Of a stretch of 64,000 bases of DNA, positions 1-8,032 are shown in pieces (position 1 is the first letter of the stretch; the number at the start of each line of letters is the position of its first letter). The DNA is from an uncultured Candidatus Melainabacteria bacterium (GTDB lineage Bacteria > Cyanobacteriota > Vampirovibrionia > Gastranaerophilales > Gastranaerophilaceae). The stretch spans positions 186,001 through 250,000 of the forward strand of contig CAKUZD010000003.1 of assembly GCA_934718275.1 (NCBI GenBank). The letters are read 5' to 3'. The position numbers were made by a program, and so were the translations under genes. The notes under the pieces were generated by a model. The model made no database searches and was not told the DNA's origin. It saw only the letters and a program-made list of their open reading frames with translations.

Positions 1-862
1 TTCTTAGGGCATTTCCCATACATTTGACATACTCATCATTGGCTTGTCTCTTTTTTTGAATTTGAGCCAAAATATAATACAAATCTCCATTGTCACCACA
101 ATTGTCAAGTGCTTGTTCTACAATTAAAGCTGCGTTATCTAAATTTTGATTTTTAGTTAGGATTTTTGCGTAAATTTTATAAGCATCAATGTCTTTGGGG
201 TTATATTCAAGTGTTTTTTCAAGGTTTTCAATTGCAGATTCTATGTTGCCTTCTTCATAATCAATTGCAGCCAAATTAAAATAAGCCCAACTATAGTCCG
301 GGGAGATATCAAGAACTTTATAGAGCTCTTTTCTTGCATTATCATTATCCCCCTCTATTTTAAAAATATTGGCCATATAAAAGTGAGCATAAATATCTTC
401 ATTGTTTAGTTCAATGGTTCTTTGAAAATAATATTTTGCACCATCCAATTTATTTTCTTTAAAATAACAAATTCCTATTGAGAAATACGCGTTTGAATCA
501 TTATTATCTTTTTGCAGTACTGTTTCAAAGCAATCTATGGCTTTTTCATATAATTTTTTATCAGTAAGCACCAGCCCGAGATTGTAATATGCATCAACTT
601 CATCAGGCGCTAATTCTATAGCTTTATTATAAGCAGCAATTGCTTTATCTAAATCTTTTAATTTTTCGTATGTAATGCCTAAATTATAAAAAATTCCGCT
701 GTCTGTCGTAAAAATTTTTGATAAATATAGCAAATGTTGTTTAGCTTCTTCCGTATATCCATAATCAAGCAAGAGAACAGCAAGTTGTCTGCGAACTTGA
801 AAATTTGTTTGATTATCTTTTAAAATGTTTTGTAATTCTTCTATTTTATCAATTTTAGACAT
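1..862 (-). CDS. TPR-repeat protein, C-terminus beyond window edge
   Basis: Reading the minus strand from the ATG at 860-862 gives an uninterrupted frame of 287 codons that runs off the left edge, so the gene is partial. It begins MSKIDKIEELQNILKDNQ and then consists of tandem tetratricopeptide repeats; typical units contain IFYNLGITYEKLKDLDKAI, DAYYNLGLVLTDKKLYEKAI and YSWAYFNLAAIDYEEGN. There is no signal peptide or membrane segment at the start, so it is probably cytoplasmic. TPR arrays are protein-interaction scaffolds and no enzymatic domain is visible in this part. A TATAAT box (minus strand, 869-874) lies exactly six bases before the ATG and no Shine-Dalgarno is present, suggesting a leaderless mRNA. 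The gene is divergent from the secreted protein at 959. Its partner is unknown. Confidence 0.85.
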   Translation of the reverse strand, partial: MSKIDKIEELQNILKDNQTNFQVRRQLAVLLLDYGYTEEAKQHLLYLSKIFTTDSGIFYNLGITYEKLKDLDKAIAAYNKAIELAPDEVDAYYNLGLVLTDKKLYEKAIDCFETVLQKDNNDSNAYFSIGICYFKENKLDGAKYYFQRTIELNNEDIYAHFYMANIFKIEGDNDNARKELYKVLDISPDYSWAYFNLAAIDYEEGNIESAIENLEKTLEYNPKDIDAYKIYAKILTKNQNLDNAALIVEQALDNCGDNGDLYYILAQIQKKRQANDEYVKCMGNALR

Positions 863-868
863 ATTTTT

Positions 869-874
869 ATTATA
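869..874 (-). promoter_or_regulatory. -10 box of the TPR gene (leaderless type)
   Basis: The minus strand reads TATAAT-AAAAAT-ATG, so the predicted transcript starts at or next to the start codon. The best -35 at 17 bp is TTTGCA (4 of 6 matches). Confidence 0.5.
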
Positions 875-890
875 AATCTTTTACAAAATA

Positions 891-919
891 TTGCAAAATT
901 GTAAAAAGTTTTATAGAAT
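891..919 (+). promoter_or_regulatory. Sigma70-type promoter of the 959 gene
   Basis: TTGCAA (891-896), 17 bp spacer, TAGAAT (914-919). The predicted start is near 926, giving a short leader that contains the AAGGGG ribosome site. Confidence 0.55.
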
Positions 920-958
920 ATGTGTGAGAGTTTAAGATTTTTTTGAAAAGGGGAAAAT

Positions 959-1630
959 ATGAGATTTTTAACTATAATTTTATCGTTATTTTTATTTGCA
1001 CAGACTGTTTCAGCATCTCCGTTGAGTGGAAATGCAAAAACGAAAAGAATTCCAGCCGGTACAAAGTTTGCTTTGCAAATGACTAATTCTGTATCTACAA
1101 CAAATTCAGAGGGAACAGAATTTACGGCTATAATGATGAATGACCAAACGGCAGATTCTGATGTTATATTGCCGATGGGTTCATTAGTCAGAGGTACGAT
1201 AAAGAGAATTGAACCTGCTAAGAGATTTTCTAAAGGTGCTGTTTTGTATCTCGACTTTGATCATGTAGTTACACCAAATGGCAGACAATTACCTTTGACT
1301 TTTTCTATTGTTGGCAGACAAGATATGACTTATGATGGAGGTATAACATCTTCAAGAGGTTATAAAGATGCCATGGTTGAAAATTGGCACAAAACAAAAG
1401 AAATTGCATTTAATGCAACGGATTGGGGTAAAGACGTATTTGACGATGTTCCTGTCGCTGACCAATTGATGACTGGTGTTGGTGCAATTGGAGGTGTAAT
1501 CGGTGGAGGTGCTTATTATGTTTATGACACTTTTGCTGATATGATTAGAAAAGGGAAGGGGGTTAACTTAAAGAAAGGCGAAGTTTTAAACGTGATTTTA
1601 GTTGATCCTGTTGATGTTCCTGTATTATAG
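959..1630 (+). CDS. Secreted beta-rich protein of unknown function
   Basis: This 223-residue protein starts with a clear Sec signal peptide (MRF, hydrophobic core to about residue 17, VSASP cleavage region). The mature part has short beta-strand-like stretches: IPAGTKFALQMTNSVST, VILPMGSLVRGTIKRIEPA and a strand around LYLDFDHVV. This pattern recalls periplasmic beta domains such as the VirB10/TrbI type (PAGT, PxGSxxxG), but the likeness is weak and I do not assign a family. A Gly/Val-rich stretch near residues 170-190 (GVGAIGGVIGGGAYYVYD) could contact a membrane. The ATG has an AAGGGG ribosome site. It is a single gene converging on tlyA, with a shared terminator. Confidence 0.75.
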   Translation: MRFLTIILSLFLFAQTVSASPLSGNAKTKRIPAGTKFALQMTNSVSTTNSEGTEFTAIMMNDQTADSDVILPMGSLVRGTIKRIEPAKRFSKGAVLYLDFDHVVTPNGRQLPLTFSIVGRQDMTYDGGITSSRGYKDAMVENWHKTKEIAFNATDWGKDVFDDVPVADQLMTGVGAIGGVIGGGAYYVYDTFADMIRKGKGVNLKKGEVLNVILVDPVDVPVL

Positions 1631-1650
1631 TTTTTTAATACCTGATATAA

Positions 1651-1691
1651 AATAAAAAATGTAATAAATTCAATTTATTACATTTTTTATT
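1651..1691. terminator. Bidirectional terminator between the secreted protein and tlyA
   Basis: Perfect 20-bp inverted repeat (arms 1651-1670 and 1672-1691), A-rich on one side and T-rich on the other, so it can terminate both converging genes. It overlaps the tlyA stop codon. Confidence 0.75.
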
Positions 1692-2499
1692 TGTTTAAAG
1701 TCTCAAATGCTGTTTCTACTATATCTTTAATGTTGAATACGGTTTCAGCTCCGTTATGATTTGAAAGCCAAATTAAATATTCAATATTGCCTGATGGACC
1801 TTTGATGGATGAAAAAGTTAAGTCATTGATTGTATACTTTAGTTCTTTTGCGCATTTAATTACGTTTTCAATAACCTCTTGATGAACATTTTTATCTCTA
1901 ACTACTCCTCCTTTTTCAACTTTATCTTTACCGGCTTCAAATTGTGGTTTGATAAGTAATATCATTTCGTGAAAATCGGTAGACAATAGTTGTTTTAAAT
2001 TTGGTAAAACTTTTGTTAGTGAAATGAAAGACAAGTCGCTTACCAATAAATCTGCAACAGGTTCGTTTTCGGAATAAATTTCATCGAATGAGCAGTTTTT
2101 TAGGTTAGTTCTTTCAATTGTTTTTACTCTGTCATCGGAACGAATTTTCCAATCCAGTTGACCGTATCCTACATCTGCAGAATAGACAAATTTTGCGCCA
2201 TTTTGTAAAAGACAGTCAGTAAAACCTCCGGTTGAAGCTCCTGCATCAAGGCAAATTCTACCTTCTACTTTTACGGGAAACGTATCTAATGCTTTTTTTA
2301 ACTTAAATCCGCCTCTGGATACATAAGGCATTGTTTTTACAGTGATTTCGTATTCTTTTGTTGGATTTATTTGAAATCCGGCTTTTGTAATGTATTCGTC
2401 ATTAATTTTTACATGACCTGCAAGAATTGCAGCAGCAGCCTTGCTTTTTGTTTCAAAATATCCTAAATCTGTAAGGTATTTATCTAATCTTTCTTTCAT
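1687..2499 (-). CDS. tlyA: TlyA-family rRNA 2'-O-methyltransferase (hemolysin A-like)
   Basis: The 270-residue protein has an N-terminal S4 RNA-binding domain (RLDKYLTDLGYFETKSKAAAAI, residues about 5-60) followed by an FtsJ/RrmJ-like SAM methyltransferase fold with the SAM-binding motif CLDAGASTGGFTDCLL near residues 83-98 and LLIKPQFEAG near 180. Family members methylate ribosomal RNA cytidines (16S C1409 and, in some species, 23S C1920) and influence capreomycin sensitivity; the hemolysin name is historical. Length is normal for the family. It is transcribed alone, converging with the 959 gene. No strong Shine-Dalgarno is visible before the ATG. Family assignment is firm; the exact target base is inferred. 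Confidence 0.9.
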   Translation of the reverse strand: MKERLDKYLTDLGYFETKSKAAAAILAGHVKINDEYITKAGFQINPTKEYEITVKTMPYVSRGGFKLKKALDTFPVKVEGRICLDAGASTGGFTDCLLQNGAKFVYSADVGYGQLDWKIRSDDRVKTIERTNLKNCSFDEIYSENEPVADLLVSDLSFISLTKVLPNLKQLLSTDFHEMILLIKPQFEAGKDKVEKGGVVRDKNVHQEVIENVIKCAKELKYTINDLTFSSIKGPSGNIEYLIWLSNHNGAETVFNIKDIVETAFETLNK

Positions 2500-2542
2500 A
2501 TTCTTAAATTAACATAAAATATATTTGTAGTAAAATTGAACT

Positions 2543-2701
2543 ATGATAAAGTCAGATATTGTAAAAATCCCGATAATAGAAAATTTTGATAATAATTACA
2601 TAGAGCGGAAATTGGAAAATATGTTTTCTGCCGTAATTCGTTGGGCTGTCGTAGAAGTTTCCGAAAAAGAACTGACATTGAGTGTTTCTTACGAAATGTA
2701 A
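2543..2701 (+). CDS. Small protein of 52 residues, unknown function
   Basis: An ATG at 2543 opens 52 codons ending at TAA 2699-2701. The product has an amphipathic, mixed composition (starts MIKSDIVKIPIIENFDNN, ends VSEKELTLSVSYEM) with no signal peptide. It fills most of the gap between tlyA and the 1236-residue gene. A TAAAAT box at 2531-2536 lies exactly six bases before the ATG and there is no Shine-Dalgarno, as in several other genes here that look leaderless. Coding status is inferred from composition, position and this promoter arrangement; I recognise no family. Confidence 0.5.
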   Translation: MIKSDIVKIPIIENFDNNYIERKLENMFSAVIRWAVVEVSEKELTLSVSYEM

Positions 2702-2766
2702 CAAATGCTATTTAAATTTAAAGAAAGAATTGTTGTATGTCGACATATATTGTGTAGGAGATAATT

Positions 2767-5700
2767 ATGTCTGATTTGAGTGTACAACAACAGCAACAAT
2801 TGAACATATATTTGAAAAAAAATCCTAAAGTTTCTCGTGAGAATGCAATAAAAATTCTTTTCGGAGGGAACGGTAATAAATCAGTTGGAAAAGGAGTTAC
2901 GGTAGAACACAAAGTAACACAAGCCAAGCCACAAACAATTTATCTCCAATCAGGTCGGAAAATTGTTTACACAATGCTGAAAGATGGTAGAATGGCTTGT
3001 AAATATTATGGTGCAGACGGAACTCAAATTAAACCCGAATATTTTAAAAAAGTAGAAGGTCAAATTTCAATTTCACCTGATGGAGCAAGTTATACTGTTA
3101 CAAAAAATGGGAAGAAAAGTAAGCTAATAAAGGCTAAAAATCCGTCTTTAGGACAGCTTGATCAAAAAATTGTAAAATTAAACAATCAAGAAAAAAAATT
3201 AAATAAAATAAAAAAAGAGCAAGGGTTTATTGGTAAAAGTTGGGATTGGCTCAAAAATAAAACCGGAATTGGAGATGGCTCAGACAAGGCTCAGAGTCAA
3301 ATTAATGCTGAACGAGATATGTTAAAACAAATGCGTCAACCAAATTCAAAGATTGATGCCAAGCAGTTTGAAAAAATAACAGGACAAAAATGTACAAAAG
3401 CAAACGTTGAAAAATTTAAAAGAGGTGAGTTTTCTCAAGTTGATAAAAAGATAGACGGATACAAAGAGGGACAGGAAATGGCTGTAGATATTGTCGCAGA
3501 TGTTGTATCCGGAGTTGTTTCTTATACGGTTTACACAGCTGCTGTTGCAGCAGCTCCATTTTCAGGAGGAACAAGTATTCTTTTAGGAGTTGCAGTTGCT
3601 GCGGGGACAGGAGCATTGGTAAAAAGTGGAGTAAAGGCAGCAGATGCTTATTCTGGTGGACGAAAATATACATTTGACAATTTGAAAAAAGATGCAGGAA
3701 CCGGAGCTGTTTCCGGAGCGTTGGCGCCTGTGACGGCAGGTTTTGGTGGTGCTGTCGGGAAAACTGTTGCAACTAAATTGGGGTTACAGACAGTCAAAAC
3801 AATTGGGAAAGAAATCGCGGAAGATGTTGTTGAAAATAGTTTTAAACAAACATTAAAAACATCCCTAATGAGCCCCGGAGCGTTCAAATTTGTTGGAGAG
3901 GGTGTAGGCAAAAAGACTCTTGCTTACGGTTCAGAAGTTCTAGCAGATGGTGTTATTAATGGTGGAATAGATAATGGGTTTAGAACAGCCGTGAATGGCG
4001 GCTCTCTTTCAGATGTTGTAAAAGCATCTGGCGAGGGAGCTTTGTTTGCCCCATTAACAGGTGCCGGAATGAAGCTTACTGCAGTAAAATTAATTCCGGC
4101 AGGATTTAAGTTGGCAGGAAAATTATTTAAAAAAATTAATAGAGGTTTTGAGTATGGAAAACAAGTTGTTACAGAAGCTTCAAATAGTGTTATTGAAAGA
4201 ATGAAAAATAAATTTGGAGTCTCTAAAGCAAAGCTTACTCAACCTGATTTATCAGTAGTTACTGCAAAGATTAAAGCTCAATTTGGAACTAATTCTGATT
4301 ATGACAAGAGTGCTGTTGCTCGTTTGACAAAAGGTTTAACCAAAGATAATGCAGGATTTGTTTCAAGTGCATTAGATGTCATTACGAAACGTAAAAATGC
4401 AAATTATGGAAATATTTCTGATGCTATGGGATGTATTACAAAAGAAAATCAAGACTTTGCATTATGGGTTATAAAAAATAAAAATATTCCGCCAACATAT
4501 TGGAAAGCTATTTTAAAAAATGCAGATAGTGTTACAATACCTGAATTTAAAGCCTTATTGAAAAATTGGTTATTTGCACAAAACAAAGCTATTTCTTTAG
4601 GAGATGTAAATAGAAATAATATTGATTTGTATAAAAAATATTATAATGATAAACGTTTTTCAGATTACGATTTGACTAATATAATAGCTCCGGCTAATAA
4701 ATTTAACAAATCATTAGTAGATAAGGTCTTGAAACAGTATAACAGCTCTGATAGAGGTTTGATAACTTATGTAAGGAAGGTATTGGAAGAAGTAACAAAC
4801 GAGCCTAAAAAAGTTATTGCAGAAAAGTTATTTCCGGAAGGTTTTAATACTAAAAAGGCTCGGGCCTACTTCACTATTGCTGCTGTTGTTTTAAAAAATA
4901 CAAATAAACAGAATTTTGGATTTTTGAGTAAATGTATTGATAGTAAGAAATTTTCATTGTCGGATATTCGTGAATTAGCTGTTTTTTCAAGTATTGATAT
5001 TAAATCACGTATGACTATGATTGATAGACAGCCTCTTTTAGAATGCTTTAATACTCTTAGCCCTCAATTAAGGAAAGCTATGCAGGATAACGGTATAGAT
5101 ATATTAAATCTTGAAAATTTCTTAAAAGGGCAGAAAGTCACATCTGCTGTGTCAAAAGCAGAAAAATCTCAATTCTTAAAAAATATTGTAGCTAATAACA
5201 ATGAGAGTAAGATATTAAAAGCGGATTTCTCAAACAGTTCCAATAACGGTGTTAGAGAAATCATTAATGATGTAACGGCAGGAATTCCGGAGTTTAAAAT
5301 GATTGCAGATACTCCTAAAGGCTTAAAAACTTTACAAACTTTGCAAAAAATAATGAAAAGTTCTGAATACAAGTCTTTTTCAGATATGGATAAAACAATA
5401 TGCAAGTTTAGTATTTTGTTGTCAGAACTTGGCGAGTCTCCTGAAAAAGTATTGAAAAATTATAAATTAGGAAATGATGCAACGACAAGGATTATAGATA
5501 TCTTGAGAAATAAAAGATTTGTTACGGCATTTTTGGATGGTAAAATGTCAGAAAAAGCTGTTGTTGCTAATTATCGAAATTTCTCAGACTATAAAGTTGC
5601 AGAATTTTTATTGAAAGCTAATCCTGCTTATGCATCAAAATTTACCCCAAATGTGACTCAACGAATAAATAATGCATTTAATAATTTTTATTCCGGACAA

Positions 5701-6477
5701 AAAATGTTGTTTACATCTCATTTTCAAAACAATGGAGCTAAATTCCCTAAAACTGTTTATAAGGGAAATCAATATAAAGTGCTTAATTTGAATGCATTAG
5801 ATGCAAATGCTGATTTATCTAAGTATGGGTTTGCCAAAGGAACAACCCCTTCAAATGTTACATTTAATGTTCATATGACAACAGATGCTTACTCAACAAC
5901 AGCTGTTAAAGATATTGAAAATATGCTACTTTTAACAAAAGATCATTATAACGATTTAGCACCTTCTTCAACGTTGGTTAAAGGATATCAAAATCCTACT
6001 TTTATGGGATATCAGTATGGTGTTATTTTGAAAAATGAAAATAGAAATCTTGCAACATTTGGTTTTGATACTGTTACAGGAAATAGAAAAAATGCTAGTG
6101 ATTTTGTGCGTTTACTATTCAATAACAAATCAAATCAAGGATACAAAACTCAGTTTACTAATTTATTAAAATCTAAGTTTAAAATAGATTTAACTGATGC
6201 GGAATATGTTGAATTAGTCAAACAAATACAATCTAAAAAATATATTACACATCTTCATGATGTAAAAATTGGTAATAAAATAATAAAAGCAGAACAATTA
6301 AAAGATGTGATTAATGAATGTATGAATAATACAGTAGGAAAAGAAATTACATCTTTTAATCCAACCATTGAGGCAATTTACGCAAAAGTTTCCAGTTTGG
6401 AAGAATGTCCTAACGGTTTACTTTTACTTGCTAAAAAATATGATTTACCTATTGTATTAGGCAATCCAAATTCTTAA
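2767..6477 (+). CDS. Large 1236-residue protein of unknown function
   Basis: I do not recognise this protein. It starts with a Gln-rich segment (MSDLSVQQQQQLNIYLKK) and has no signal peptide. Residues 110-200 are Lys-rich and probably coiled coil. Residues about 230-300 are Gly/Ala/Val-rich and hydrophobic (VSYTVYTAAVAAAPF, ILLGVAVAAGTGALV), like membrane-inserting or glycine-zipper helices; more Gly-rich helices follow to about 430. Residues 480-940 are helical and Lys/Asn-rich, and the last 250 residues look globular with mixed beta content. The ATG at 2767 has an AGGAG site. A perfect 12-bp palindrome, TATGTCGACATA, at 2736-2747 lies just upstream. Its size, central membrane-active stretch and globular C-terminus would suit a surface or delivered protein, but that is inference. 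Confidence 0.75.
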   Translation: MSDLSVQQQQQLNIYLKKNPKVSRENAIKILFGGNGNKSVGKGVTVEHKVTQAKPQTIYLQSGRKIVYTMLKDGRMACKYYGADGTQIKPEYFKKVEGQISISPDGASYTVTKNGKKSKLIKAKNPSLGQLDQKIVKLNNQEKKLNKIKKEQGFIGKSWDWLKNKTGIGDGSDKAQSQINAERDMLKQMRQPNSKIDAKQFEKITGQKCTKANVEKFKRGEFSQVDKKIDGYKEGQEMAVDIVADVVSGVVSYTVYTAAVAAAPFSGGTSILLGVAVAAGTGALVKSGVKAADAYSGGRKYTFDNLKKDAGTGAVSGALAPVTAGFGGAVGKTVATKLGLQTVKTIGKEIAEDVVENSFKQTLKTSLMSPGAFKFVGEGVGKKTLAYGSEVLADGVINGGIDNGFRTAVNGGSLSDVVKASGEGALFAPLTGAGMKLTAVKLIPAGFKLAGKLFKKINRGFEYGKQVVTEASNSVIERMKNKFGVSKAKLTQPDLSVVTAKIKAQFGTNSDYDKSAVARLTKGLTKDNAGFVSSALDVITKRKNANYGNISDAMGCITKENQDFALWVIKNKNIPPTYWKAILKNADSVTIPEFKALLKNWLFAQNKAISLGDVNRNNIDLYKKYYNDKRFSDYDLTNIIAPANKFNKSLVDKVLKQYNSSDRGLITYVRKVLEEVTNEPKKVIAEKLFPEGFNTKKARAYFTIAAVVLKNTNKQNFGFLSKCIDSKKFSLSDIRELAVFSSIDIKSRMTMIDRQPLLECFNTLSPQLRKAMQDNGIDILNLENFLKGQKVTSAVSKAEKSQFLKNIVANNNESKILKADFSNSSNNGVREIINDVTAGIPEFKMIADTPKGLKTLQTLQKIMKSSEYKSFSDMDKTICKFSILLSELGESPEKVLKNYKLGNDATTRIIDILRNKRFVTAFLDGKMSEKAVVANYRNFSDYKVAEFLLKANPAYASKFTPNVTQRINNAFNNFYSGQKMLFTSHFQNNGAKFPKTVYKGNQYKVLNLNALDANADLSKYGFAKGTTPSNVTFNVHMTTDAYSTTAVKDIENMLLLTKDHYNDLAPSSTLVKGYQNPTFMGYQYGVILKNENRNLATFGFDTVTGNRKNASDFVRLLFNNKSNQGYKTQFTNLLKSKFKIDLTDAEYVELVKQIQSKKYITHLHDVKIGNKIIKAEQLKDVINECMNNTVGKEITSFNPTIEAIYAKVSSLEECPNGLLLLAKKYDLPIVLGNPNS

Positions 6478-6535
6478 TTTGTAATAAAAAATAGCTTTTA
6501 TTAAGACATCTTCATACATAATTTGATTTTAAAAA

Positions 6536-6563
6536 TTGTCTGGTGTACACTTTTTATTAGTAT
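6536..6563 (+). promoter_or_regulatory. Possible metK promoter
   Basis: TTGTCT (6536-6541), 16 bp, TAGTAT (6558-6563); an alternative -10 is TATATT at 6561-6566. The palindrome GTGTACAC (6543-6550) sits in the spacer. The predicted start is close to the first stem of the leader RNA, so its exact position matters. Confidence 0.35.
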
Positions 6564-6566
6564 ATT

Positions 6567-6624
6567 GCCGGGTCGGAATTAAAAACCTTACCGGCGGGTT
6601 GACAGTGATAGGTTTGCTGAACCC
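6567..6624 (+). ncRNA. Candidate cis-regulatory leader RNA of metK (kissing hairpins)
   Basis: Two adjacent hairpins sit 26 bases before the metK ATG. The first has stem GCCGG (6567-6571) with CCGGC (6591-6595); the second has stem GGGTT (6596-6600) with AACCC (6620-6624). The first loop contains AAACCT (6583-6588), a perfect complement of AGGTTT (6610-6615) in the second loop, so a six-pair loop-loop pseudoknot is possible. GC-rich stems stand out in such AT-rich DNA. metK is a common target of SAM-sensing RNAs, but this does not match the SAM-I, SMK-box or SAM-II layouts I know. The ligand and the regulation are inference. Confidence 0.45.
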
Positions 6625-6650
6625 TAAAAACAAATTAAGGAGAATTTGAA

Positions 6651-7934
6651 ATGGCACCAAAAAACTTTTTATTTACTTCCGAATCAGTTACGGAAGGACA
6701 CCCCGACAAAGTTTGCGATCAGATTTCTGACGCGATTTTAGACGAGTTTTTGACAAAGTATCCACAATCTCGTGTAGCTGCTGAAACTACTGTTACAACA
6801 GGCATGGCACTTGTTTGTGGCGAAATTACATCTGATTGTTATGTTGATATTCCTTCAGTTGTAAGAAATACTATTAAAAATATTGGTTATACAGAAAGCG
6901 AAGGTGGCGGATTTGATTTTAATACTTGTGCAGTATTAACAAGTATTGATGAACAATCTTGCGATATCGCAGGCGGTGTAAATAAAGCTTTAGAATCTCG
7001 TTCAGATAATGCAGATACATCTGTTTCTGAAACTGAAGATATCGGAGCTGGCGACCAAGGTATTATGTTTGGTTACGCTTGTAACGAAACACCGGAACTT
7101 ATGCCTTTACCAATCAGCTTGGCTCACAAACTTTCATATAGATTGGCTCAAGTTAGAAAACAAGGTATATTATCTTATCTTAGACCGGATGGAAAATCTC
7201 AAGTTACTGTTGAATATGTTGATGGCAAACCTTCAAGAATTCATACAGTATTGATTTCTACTCAGCATGATGATGTTATTGATGGAATTTCTGATAATGC
7301 AAAAATTCAAGAAAAAATTAGAGAAGATATCAAAAAATATGTAATTGATTATGTATTTGAAAATGAATCTATTAAACTTGATGCAGAAACAAAAATTTTA
7401 GTTAATCCGTCAGGACGTTTTGTAGTTGGTGGACCTCAAGGTGATGCAGGTTTGACAGGTCGTAAGATTATTGTAGATACTTACGGCGGTTATTCTCGTC
7501 ATGGTGGTGGAGCTTTCTCTGGAAAAGATCCAACAAAAGTTGATAGATCAGCAGCTTATGCAGCTCGTTACGTTGCTAAAAACGTTGTAGCTGCAGGATT
7601 AGCTGAAAAATGTGAAATTGAATTGGCTTATGCAATCGGTGTTGCAGAACCTATTTCAATTATGGTTGATACTTTTGGAACAGGTAAAATTTCAGACGAT
7701 GAGATTTCTGAACTTGTTTCTAAAAACTTCGATCTTAGACCGGCTGCAATTATCAAAAACTTTGATTTAAGAAATTTACCGGCTAAAAATGGTGGTAAAT
7801 TCTATCAATTGTTGGCAGCTTACGGACACATGGGCAGAACTGATATCGATGTTCCTTGGGAACATACAGACAAAGCAGATGCTTTGAAATCTCAAGCTTG
7901 TTCTTGTGGATGTTGCTCTTGTTCTTGCAAATAA
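6651..7934 (+). CDS. metK: S-adenosylmethionine synthetase
   Basis: MetK makes S-adenosylmethionine from methionine and ATP, releasing phosphate and pyrophosphate. The protein has the family signatures GHPDKVCDQISDAILD (residues 16-31), GAGDQGIMFGYA (about 131-142) and GGGAFSGKDPTKVDRSAAYAARY (about 282-304), which carry the ATP, methionine and metal ligands. At 427 residues it is longer than the usual 380-400; part of the extra length is a C-terminal tail ending CSCGCCSCSCK, with seven cysteines in eleven residues. The start is fixed by AAGGAG at 6637-6642. It is a single gene with a structured leader and its own terminator. The enzyme call is secure; the role of the Cys tail is unknown. Confidence 0.97.
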   Translation: MAPKNFLFTSESVTEGHPDKVCDQISDAILDEFLTKYPQSRVAAETTVTTGMALVCGEITSDCYVDIPSVVRNTIKNIGYTESEGGGFDFNTCAVLTSIDEQSCDIAGGVNKALESRSDNADTSVSETEDIGAGDQGIMFGYACNETPELMPLPISLAHKLSYRLAQVRKQGILSYLRPDGKSQVTVEYVDGKPSRIHTVLISTQHDDVIDGISDNAKIQEKIREDIKKYVIDYVFENESIKLDAETKILVNPSGRFVVGGPQGDAGLTGRKIIVDTYGGYSRHGGGAFSGKDPTKVDRSAAYAARYVAKNVVAAGLAEKCEIELAYAIGVAEPISIMVDTFGTGKISDDEISELVSKNFDLRPAAIIKNFDLRNLPAKNGGKFYQLLAAYGHMGRTDIDVPWEHTDKADALKSQACSCGCCSCSCK

Positions 7935-7954
7935 GGCCAATAAGAAATAATTTG

Positions 7955-7992
7955 AAAGTCGGGTAGAATGTTTTTCTTCCCGACTTTTTAAT
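7955..7992 (+). terminator. metK terminator
   Basis: Stem AAAGTCGGG (7955-7963) with CCCGACTTT (7979-7987), followed by a T-rich tail. Confidence 0.8.
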
Positions 7993-8032
7993 TGCTTATT
8001 TGTTTGTATGTTGGCGCCACCATTCTGTGCGT

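Noticed and set aside
3416..3911. Antisense frames opposite the 1236-residue gene
   Set aside because: Gln/Leu/Pro-rich complements of a strongly coding frame with no start context; shadows, as are the other long antisense frames in the window.
6481..6505. AATAAAA/TTTTATT hairpin after the 1236-residue gene as terminator
   Set aside because: The stem is all A/T and no T run follows; too weak to call.
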